DNA of 33,417 nt from an uncultured Bacilli bacterium (GTDB taxonomy: Bacteria > Bacillota_I > Bacilli_A > RF39 > UBA660), in contig CANQCR010000014.1 in NCBI GenBank assembly GCA_947589735.1, positions 1 to 33,417 on the forward strand, in the 5' to 3' direction. Shown here one piece after another: positions 16,850 through 23,644 of the stretch. Within the stretch, counting starts at the first letter, position 1. The number at the start of each line of letters is the position of its first letter. The notes below the pieces were generated by a model. It ran no database searches, was not told the DNA's origin, and saw only the letters and a list, made by a program, of their open reading frames with translations. The position numbers and the translations under genes are program-made.

Positions 16850-17731
16850 ATGATTTTAAATGTAAGTGGAAGGACCGATATCGTCGCCTTTTATAGTGAA
16901 TGGTTTATGAGACGTTATCAAGAAGGTTATGTTGATGTTCGTAATCCTATTTATCCCAAACAAGTTAGTCGGATTTATTTTGATGATGTCGATGCAATTT
17001 TATTTTGTACCAAAAATCCGCTACCCATTCTCCCTTATTTAGATAAAATAGATAAGCCGATTCTTTTTCATATTACTTTAACTCCTTATCATAAAGATTT
17101 AGAACCCAATGTTATTCCTAAAGGACGCATTATTGATGGCATTAAAAAAATATCAGAAATAGTTGGTACTGAATATACTTATGTGCGTTATGATCCCGTG
17201 ATTATCAACGATAAATATAATTTGCAGTATCATAGGAAAGCTTTTGATAAGATGTGTCACTTATTAAAAGGATATGTTAAACATATTATCATATCGTTTG
17301 TTGATGATTATAAAAATGTTCATCGGCATCAAAATGATTTAAAGATAAAAACTTTAACCGAGGAAGATTACCGCTTTATCGGGGATAGTTTTTCTAAAAG
17401 CGCTAAAGAATGTGGAATGAGTGTTCAAACTTGTGCTGAAGAACATAATTTAATAGAATATGGTTTTCAAAAAGAAGATTGTCTTTCCCATACGCTCGCT
17501 TTTAAATTGACTGGCAAGACCGGCTATAAGACTTGGCGGGAACGTAATTGTCATTGCGTTAGTATGGTTGATATCGGGGTTTATAACAGTTGTCCTCATT
17601 TTTGTAAGTATTGTTATGCCAATTACGATGAAGATAAAGTTAAAGGGCAATATCAAAAACACAACCCTAATTCGTCATTATTAGTAGGAAAATTAGAGGA
17701 AAATGATATAATAAAGGTTAGAAAAAGTTAA
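16850..17731 (+). CDS. DUF1848-like protein with C-terminal CxxxCxxC cluster (293 aa)
   Basis: The opening MILNVSGRTDIVAFYSEW and RNPIYPKQVSRI matches the DUF1848 family pattern (MIxxVSxRTDIPAFY...RNPxxxxQVSR), as does LFCTKNPLPI. Near residue 248, YNSCPHFCKYCYANY gives C-x3-C-x2-C, the spacing of radical-SAM [4Fe-4S] clusters, but at the C-terminus rather than the N-terminus. A further CHC lies just before. The biochemical role is unknown; a radical-SAM-like iron-sulfur enzyme is the leading reading. The ATG at 16850 is chosen because CTAGTGAT sits just upstream, the same arrangement as before the ATG at 15578. Upstream in-frame GTG and ATG codons overlap that site. Confidence 0.85.
   Translation: MILNVSGRTDIVAFYSEWFMRRYQEGYVDVRNPIYPKQVSRIYFDDVDAILFCTKNPLPILPYLDKIDKPILFHITLTPYHKDLEPNVIPKGRIIDGIKKISEIVGTEYTYVRYDPVIINDKYNLQYHRKAFDKMCHLLKGYVKHIIISFVDDYKNVHRHQNDLKIKTLTEEDYRFIGDSFSKSAKECGMSVQTCAEEHNLIEYGFQKEDCLSHTLAFKLTGKTGYKTWRERNCHCVSMVDIGVYNSCPHFCKYCYANYDEDKVKGQYQKHNPNSSLLVGKLEENDIIKVRKS
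17704..17712 (+). promoter_or_regulatory. Possible extended -10 for the XRE gene, inside the DUF1848-like gene
   Basis: TGATATAAT lies in the last codons of the upstream gene. If used, the XRE leader would be about 98 nt and carry both AATGCAACCG copies. A second -10 candidate is GATAAT at 17794-17799. Neither has a good -35. Confidence 0.35.
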
Positions 17732-17783
17732 ATGCAACCGAAAAGTTACATCAAAACAACTAAAAATTGGTAGAATGCAACCG
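17731..17783 (+). repeat. Direct repeat AATGCAACCG, possible XRE operator
   Basis: AATGCAACCG occurs at 17731-17740 and 17774-17783, 43 bp apart (about four helical turns), just before an XRE-type regulator. Spaced identical sites suggest an operator, probably for autoregulation. This is inferred from position. Confidence 0.5.
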
Positions 17784-17816
17784 GGTTTTGTTAGATAATG
17801 ATGGCGAGGTGAGAAA

Positions 17817-19454
17817 ATGAAATTTAGTGAAAAATTAGTTCAATTGCGTAAGCAAAACAAACTGAGTCAAGAACAATTAGCTGATATGCTCGATGTTTCA
17901 AGACAAGCCGTTTCTAAGTGGGAATCGGGAACAACTTATCCCGAAATGGATAAGCTGCTTACAATGTGTAAACTATTTAAATGTAGTTTAGACGAATTAA
18001 CAAATGATGAAATAACAACAACGGATTTTGGTGAAAAGAAAAAAAGCAATTTTATTATCGATACTTTGGATATGATTGCTAAAACTTTTGAGATGTTTAA
18101 AACGATGAAAGCTAAACAAGCGATTAGTTGTGTCCTTAGTATGTTACTGTTATACTTTATTCTGTTAGTTTTAGCTATTCCTATTAATAAAATTATTGAT
18201 TTAGGTAATGAAGTTATTTATTTCTTTGGACCAGCTCGTTCTTTCTTTAGTGTTGTTTGGGCTTTCTTAATTAAAGGAGCTTATCTAGTAGTCGCGATAG
18301 TTATCTTTATTTATATCTTTAAAGTTCGCTACTTAGATAGATTTGAATATGTTCCTAAACCAATTAAGGCTAACGATAAAAAAGAAGATACTGAAGAAGT
18401 TAATGTTAAAGATGTGCGCCTTGAAGAAAAAGAACTAGAGCCCCAAGTTATTTATTACCGTGAAGATAAACCGAATAACTTTTTTAAAGTATTTAGTACT
18501 TTAGCTATGATCTTTATTAAGGCTCTTGTCATATTAATTTTAATACCTTTTATTCTAGGCTTTCTAGCTTTATTTGCAGCCTTGATTGTCGATATTATTT
18601 TAATGTTTAAGGGTGTTATCTATATCGGTATCTTTTTAGGTATTATTTTTGGTATCATTTTAGACTATATTATTTTAGAGTTAGGTTATGATTTTCTTTT
18701 TAACCATAAAATAGCTTTAAAAAGAATCTTTATTATGTTCATAGCGGGTTTAGCTGGCTTTGGTATTGCGATAGGTACATCAATCTATGAGATTTCAACA
18801 ACTAAGTATATTGCAAAAGCTCCTGTCAGTACTTCTGATACGACTACGCATACAGTTAAAATGACGGATGGCTTATTATTTGATACTTATGGTTCATATA
18901 TTTATGACGATAAAATACTTTATGAAGCTGATGAGTCTTTAACGGATGAAGTTCAAATTATTATCCATCATAATGCTGATTTTACTAGTAATGATGTCGT
19001 TTCAATTGGTAGTCAATATAAAGAATTAGATCATTATACGATTAGAGCGTGGGAAACTAACTCTAATAGCTTACAAAAAATATGGACAGACTTTATTATC
19101 GATGATTTAAAGCATCATCAAATCCATGATTATGACCGTTTATATTGGGCAGAAGTAACCATTAAAACTAGTCAAGCTAATATTAATAAATTAAAAGATA
19201 ATCTAAAAAAATACTATACTATGGAAGAAGAGCGCTACGCTAATCAAAACCTTGAAATAGAGCTTGAAAATAGTCAAAATAGGTATGATTATCTAGAAGA
19301 AGAGTATAATGCTCTAGTAGAAGAAAAAGAAGAATTAAATGATAGTCTTAATGAGACAACATCAAATTACAATGCTTGTAAACAAGAAGTAATTGATTAT
19401 GAAGAAAAGATTGAAGAATATAAAAGTAAAATAAGCGATTTAATAGAAGAGTAG
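17817..19454 (+). CDS. Membrane-anchored XRE-family regulator with C-terminal coiled coil (545 aa)
   Basis: Residues of about 5-60 are an XRE helix-turn-helix (LSQEQLADMLDVSRQAVSKWE). About six hydrophobic segments follow: two near 105-165, three or four near 230-335, separated by a charged linker. A soluble region of about 130 residues follows, then a strong coiled coil from about residue 470 to the end. This suggests a one-component regulator that binds DNA from the membrane, with a sensing domain outside; the topology of the C-terminal part is uncertain. GAGGTGAG precedes the ATG. A 10-bp direct repeat upstream may be its operator. The second XRE gene starts 10 nt downstream. Signal and targets unknown. 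Confidence 0.85.
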   Translation: MKFSEKLVQLRKQNKLSQEQLADMLDVSRQAVSKWESGTTYPEMDKLLTMCKLFKCSLDELTNDEITTTDFGEKKKSNFIIDTLDMIAKTFEMFKTMKAKQAISCVLSMLLLYFILLVLAIPINKIIDLGNEVIYFFGPARSFFSVVWAFLIKGAYLVVAIVIFIYIFKVRYLDRFEYVPKPIKANDKKEDTEEVNVKDVRLEEKELEPQVIYYREDKPNNFFKVFSTLAMIFIKALVILILIPFILGFLALFAALIVDIILMFKGVIYIGIFLGIIFGIILDYIILELGYDFLFNHKIALKRIFIMFIAGLAGFGIAIGTSIYEISTTKYIAKAPVSTSDTTTHTVKMTDGLLFDTYGSYIYDDKILYEADESLTDEVQIIIHHNADFTSNDVVSIGSQYKELDHYTIRAWETNSNSLQKIWTDFIIDDLKHHQIHDYDRLYWAEVTIKTSQANINKLKDNLKKYYTMEEERYANQNLEIELENSQNRYDYLEEEYNALVEEKEELNDSLNETTSNYNACKQEVIDYEEKIEEYKSKISDLIEE

Positions 19455-19464
19455 TTGTGAGATT

Positions 19465-20208
19465 ATGAAAGAAACAGGTAAAATAATTGCTAAAGAGCGT
19501 AAGAAAAAGGGCCTTTCGACTTCTGATTTAGCTCGTAAATTAAAAGTTAGAGAAAGCCTTATCAAAAAGTGGGAAGCTGGTACGAAGATGCCAAATCTTT
19601 TCCAACTTAAAAAGTTGACCCATTTTTTTGATGTTAAAATATCTAAATTAGTAAGTGATGAAGTACTTATTCAAAGTATTGAGAAAAATCACCGACGGAT
19701 GTGGTTAAGAATTGGCCTTGGCGTACTTCTTATCGCCCTTGTCAGTGTCAGCTTTTATTTTACATATCGTCATTTTACTAATCATTCACCTGATGCGGTT
19801 TACATTTTTAAAGGTAAAAGCGATGGCTTTAGTTTTGAAGATGGTATCGTAACAATATCCCGAAATAAACGCTATATTTCTCTTTCCAAGTTCGATTGTG
19901 ATCCGACACTTGACATCAACCGTTTGACAATTAACATCGCTTTTAATAACGAAATATGGGTCGCTTCTGAATATCCAAGTGATTCATCGAAAACAGTTCA
20001 AGAGTGGCTTAATAAATTAACAATTAAAGAATATGGCGATAGTAATGATAAACTAGATTCCTTTTTAAAACATAATAATGACACTTTCATTGATAATATG
20101 CAAGTTGAAATTAATTATTGTGATAGCGCTGATAAATGTACAATGGAGATTATGGATCTAGAGTTAGAAGAATTAAAATTAAATAATAAAGTGATAGAAG
20201 ACATATAA
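19465..20208 (+). CDS. Second membrane-anchored XRE-family protein (247 aa)
   Basis: The N-terminus is an XRE domain (LSTSDLARKLKVRESLIKKWEAG, residues about 17-40). It is followed by one membrane segment (LRIGLGVLLIALVSVSFYF, about residues 75-95) and an external domain of about 150 residues. That domain has Cys at KFDCDP, NYCDS and DKCTM, which may form disulfides. The layout is a single-pass one-component regulator, distinct from the multi-pass protein upstream with which it shares a transcript. GTGAGAT precedes the ATG. A terminator follows, so the pair is separate from the ABC operon although they may act together. Confidence 0.82.
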   Translation: MKETGKIIAKERKKKGLSTSDLARKLKVRESLIKKWEAGTKMPNLFQLKKLTHFFDVKISKLVSDEVLIQSIEKNHRRMWLRIGLGVLLIALVSVSFYFTYRHFTNHSPDAVYIFKGKSDGFSFEDGIVTISRNKRYISLSKFDCDPTLDINRLTINIAFNNEIWVASEYPSDSSKTVQEWLNKLTIKEYGDSNDKLDSFLKHNNDTFIDNMQVEINYCDSADKCTMEIMDLELEELKLNNKVIEDI

Positions 20209-20220
20209 TTATGTCTTTTT
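20198..20220 (+). terminator. Intrinsic terminator after the XRE pair
   Basis: An 8-bp stem, AAGACATA/TATGTCTT, with a TAAT loop and T residues. The TAA stop (20206-20208) is in the loop. Confidence 0.8.
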
Positions 20221-20225
20221 GTCAC

Positions 20226-20247
20226 TTTAAAGTCATTTTAAAGTTAT
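20226..20247 (+). promoter_or_regulatory. 11-bp tandem repeat, candidate response-regulator site
   Basis: TTTAAAGTCAT is followed directly by TTTAAAGTTAT, 10 of 11 bases identical with a period of one helical turn. OmpR/PhoB-family regulators bind such direct repeats, and one is encoded downstream in this module (26356-27015). A weak -10 (TATATC, 20245-20250) overlaps the end with no -35, as expected for an activated promoter. Confidence 0.5.
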
Positions 20248-20271
20248 ATCATTTAAATGAGGAGGATATTT

Positions 20272-20949
20272 ATGGAAATATTACGTGTTGAAAACTTAAC
20301 TAAAATATATAAGAATGGTTCTAATGAAATAAGAGCTGTTGATAATGTATCTTTTAGTGTTGAAAAAGGAGATTTTGTCGCTATTATTGGCGCATCGGGT
20401 AGTGGGAAAAGTACGCTTCTTCATTTAATCGGTGGGGTAGATCGTCCAACTAATGGTAAAGTATTTATTGATGGCGTGGACATCTATGAGTTAGATAATG
20501 ATAAACTAGCTATTTTTAGAAGAAGACAAGTTGGCCTTATCTATCAATTTTATAATTTAATTCCTATTTTAAATATTAAGGAGAATATTACCTTACCATG
20601 TGATTTGGATAATAAAAAAGTTGATGATGATAAGCTTCAGGCTTTATTAGAAACGCTTGATTTAACTGATCGTGTTAATCATTTACCAAATGAATTATCA
20701 GGTGGAGAGCAACAGCGAGTAAGTATTGGTAGGGCAATGGTAACCTCACCAGCTATTATACTTGCTGATGAACCTACTGGTAATTTGGACTCTAAGGCGA
20801 GTGAAGAAATTGTTACACTTCTTAAAAAGGCTAATCAAAAATATAAACAAACTATTTTACTTATTACGCATGATTTAGAGATTGCTAGTATGGCTAATCG
20901 TATTATAACTATAGAAGATGGTAAGATTGTTAAAGATGTGAGGAACTAG
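20272..20949 (+). CDS. ABC transporter ATP-binding protein, BceA/MacB-like (225 aa)
   Basis: This is the cytoplasmic ATPase of a MacB/BceA-type transporter, powering the FtsX-type permeases encoded next. Motifs: Walker A GASGSGKST near 38-46, Q-loop in GLIYQFYNL, signature LSGGEQQRVS, Walker B AIILADEPTG with catalytic Glu, and H-loop LLITHD. Length is normal. The start at 20272 follows AGGAGG (20260-20265); an upstream in-frame ATG at 20257 overlaps that site and is rejected. The next gene begins 2 nt after the stop. With a response regulator and kinase downstream, the module resembles antimicrobial-peptide sensing and resistance systems. Substrate unknown. Confidence 0.93.
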   Translation: MEILRVENLTKIYKNGSNEIRAVDNVSFSVEKGDFVAIIGASGSGKSTLLHLIGGVDRPTNGKVFIDGVDIYELDNDKLAIFRRRQVGLIYQFYNLIPILNIKENITLPCDLDNKKVDDDKLQALLETLDLTDRVNHLPNELSGGEQQRVSIGRAMVTSPAIILADEPTGNLDSKASEEIVTLLKKANQKYKQTILLITHDLEIASMANRIITIEDGKIVKDVRN

Positions 20950-20951
20950 TT

Positions 20952-23636
20952 ATGAGCTCTTTAAATAAATTAACGTTTAACAATTTAAAACTGAATAAGA
21001 AACGAACTCTAGTAACAGTCATCGGCATTGTTTTAGCAACTTCGCTTATCTGTATTGTATCAGGACTCGCTTCTAGTTTTGTTAAAACGTTTCAAAATGA
21101 TGCGATTAAAACGAGTGGTTTGTGGCACGCTCATTTTACGACATCAACGATGGAGGATATCAATAAAATTACTAATTTTAGAGGGGTCAAAGATACTTTT
21201 TATATAACGGATATTGGGTATGTTCGCTCTTTAAAAGAATGGCAAAATGAATATTGGATTGATCCTTATGACGCTAATAAAACGATTGATTTTGTAAATA
21301 TAAGAGGTTTTAATGATGCGACGTTAAAGCATTATCCCATTAAGCTTATCCAAGGACGAATGCCTAAAAATGATACAGAACTTGCTTTAACTCAAGACTT
21401 AGCCGTAGCTTTAAATGGCTACTATAAAATAGGTGATAAAGTAAGCTTAGATATTGGTTCTTTAAATGTTGAAGATGATTTAGTTGATAAAGATAATGCT
21501 TTGACGGATATTAAGACAAAGACTTATACAATTGTAGGTATCATCAATGTTGATAACTATGTTGGTCATAATAGTAGTGAGTATACAACTATTAATGCTT
21601 TTACTTACGCTAAAGAACCTTATCCTAATACCGATATGTATGTTTTATATGATGATGTATCTGCTTATCAAAGTTTAACTTCCAAAATAGCTGCCGAACT
21701 TACGACTTATGATGGATATGTAGATCCTTCTAGCTTTAATGGGGATTATCTTTATTCTTTAGGCTATTTTGAATTAGGTAATATTCGAAATGTGATTATC
21801 ATTATTATGTCAATTGTCATTGCTATTATTATGGTAACAAGCATTTTAGTTATTCGAAATGGCTTTAGTATTTCCATAACGGAACGGTTTAAACAATTTG
21901 GTTTACTTAGCAGTGTTGGAGCAACTCCAAAGCAAATAAGAAAAATGATTTTAACGGAGGGATTAATAATTGGATTGATAGCTGTTCCTCTTGGCATTAT
22001 TATCGGTAGTGTTCTTGTTTATTTATTAGTTTTGTTCATTGAAGCATTGATGCCTGCTAGTACCGAATTAAAAATTATTGCTGATGTCCCTTTATGGGCT
22101 ATCATCGTTGCTGTCCTAACATCTTTTTTAACTATTATCTTATCGATATTAGTACCAGCTAGAAAAGTATCGAAGATGCCTATTATTGAATCTATTCGAG
22201 GTAACGGTAGTATTAAGTTAAAATCTAAAAAACTGAAAACACCTAAATATATTAAATCTTTATTTGGCATTGGTGGCGTTATTGCTGATAAAAGTTTAAA
22301 AAGAAGCAAGAAGAAATATAAGACAACAATTATCTCTTTAGTTATCAGTATTATAACTTTTATTGCCCTATATTCTGTTATGAATGTTGGCTTTAGAGCA
22401 AGTGATTATTATTTAGAAGATGTTAACTATGATCTTGAAATAGATTACAATCCTAATAAAAAAATAGATAGCCTAGATGCTGCTTTGACGGATTTTTCTA
22501 AAGCGAAAGATACTGTTTTGTCACTAGGAAATATCAAATCTTATGTCATTGAAAGAAGTTATATTTTATATTCTTATGAAGATGATGTTTGGAATAGTCG
22601 CTATCTTTCTTCAAGAAGCTTTAAAAATACATCGCTTGAGCGAGGAACATTAATCTTAATGGCTTTAGGTGATCAAGAATATGAAAGATATGTTAAATCT
22701 TTAGGTGGTAATGTCAAAGATTATGAAGATGGCGCTATTATCTATGATTTAGCTTATTTAAAACAAAATCACAAGTACTATGAGATTAATCTATTAGATG
22801 TTAAAGCTAATGATAAGATTAATTTAACATTTAAGAATCACCTCGAAGAGGGATTAGTTCCAGATGATTTTAATCCAAGAGGATTAGATGTCCCTATAAC
22901 CGTCGTTCATCATACTAGTGTCCCACCAATAAACATTATTAAGAACCGTAATAAACTTGATATGGAATATGATATTGGATTTGTTTATGTCATCGTTTCG
23001 GATAAATATTATGATAATTTTATTAAAGAACACCTTGATGTTATTAAGAAACATTTTTCTAACAATGAAGAGCTTACTAACTACACCGCTTTAGCGCAAT
23101 TTAGGGCCTTCCTTAAAACCGATGATGTAAAAAATATTAAAGAAAACTTAGATAATTATGACAATTCTAAAACTAATTTTGACTATTATGATATGAATGA
23201 TAGTTATGAGGAAACGCACGCTCTTATCGTTATTGTTGCTATTTTCTTATATGGTTTTATTGCCTTTATTTCAGCGATTGGAATTACAAATATTTTTAAT
23301 ACTATTACGACTAATATGGCTTTAAGAAGAAGAGAGTTTGCTATGTTACGAGCCATCGGTATGACCGATGTTGAGTTTAAGAAAATGATCCGTTTAGAAA
23401 GCCTTTTATACGGCTTTAAATCATTAATTATTGGCATTCCCGTTGGCGTAATTCTTTCTTATATCGTTCATTTAGTAATGACAAAAATTTTAGTTACTCC
23501 ATATGTTTTTCCAACTTTGCCTATCATACTAGCTATTATTTTTGTTTTTGCTGTTGTCTTTGGAACGATGCATTATTCTTTAAAACAAATTAATAAGCAA
23601 AATATTATTGATACAATTAGGAATGACAATATTTAG
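20952..23636 (+). CDS. FtsX-like ABC permease, first of a tandem pair (894 aa)
   Basis: Two FtsX-type halves are visible. In the first, a membrane helix near residue 20 is followed by an external domain of about 250 residues and three helices near 280-400, with the FtsX-type segment SVGATPKQIRKMIL. A second helix near 465 opens the second half, followed by another external domain of about 260 residues and three C-terminal helices with FAMLRAIGMTDVEFKKMI. At 894 aa it is longer than typical BceB (about 650 aa). The C-terminus NKQNIIDTIRNDNI is shared with the next protein. It probably pairs with the ATPase 2 nt upstream, perhaps as a heterodimer with its paralogue. Substrate unknown. Confidence 0.9.
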   Translation: MSSLNKLTFNNLKLNKKRTLVTVIGIVLATSLICIVSGLASSFVKTFQNDAIKTSGLWHAHFTTSTMEDINKITNFRGVKDTFYITDIGYVRSLKEWQNEYWIDPYDANKTIDFVNIRGFNDATLKHYPIKLIQGRMPKNDTELALTQDLAVALNGYYKIGDKVSLDIGSLNVEDDLVDKDNALTDIKTKTYTIVGIINVDNYVGHNSSEYTTINAFTYAKEPYPNTDMYVLYDDVSAYQSLTSKIAAELTTYDGYVDPSSFNGDYLYSLGYFELGNIRNVIIIIMSIVIAIIMVTSILVIRNGFSISITERFKQFGLLSSVGATPKQIRKMILTEGLIIGLIAVPLGIIIGSVLVYLLVLFIEALMPASTELKIIADVPLWAIIVAVLTSFLTIILSILVPARKVSKMPIIESIRGNGSIKLKSKKLKTPKYIKSLFGIGGVIADKSLKRSKKKYKTTIISLVISIITFIALYSVMNVGFRASDYYLEDVNYDLEIDYNPNKKIDSLDAALTDFSKAKDTVLSLGNIKSYVIERSYILYSYEDDVWNSRYLSSRSFKNTSLERGTLILMALGDQEYERYVKSLGGNVKDYEDGAIIYDLAYLKQNHKYYEINLLDVKANDKINLTFKNHLEEGLVPDDFNPRGLDVPITVVHHTSVPPINIIKNRNKLDMEYDIGFVYVIVSDKYYDNFIKEHLDVIKKHFSNNEELTNYTALAQFRAFLKTDDVKNIKENLDNYDNSKTNFDYYDMNDSYEETHALIVIVAIFLYGFIAFISAIGITNIFNTITTNMALRRREFAMLRAIGMTDVEFKKMIRLESLLYGFKSLIIGIPVGVILSYIVHLVMTKILVTPYVFPTLPIILAIIFVFAVVFGTMHYSLKQINKQNIIDTIRNDNI

Positions 23637-23644
23637 GTGATAGT

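Noticed and set aside
17740-17790. Inverted repeat CAAAAC/GTTTTG between the XRE operator copies
   Set aside because: Six AT-rich base pairs with a long loop are expected by chance here; the direct repeat is the stronger signal.
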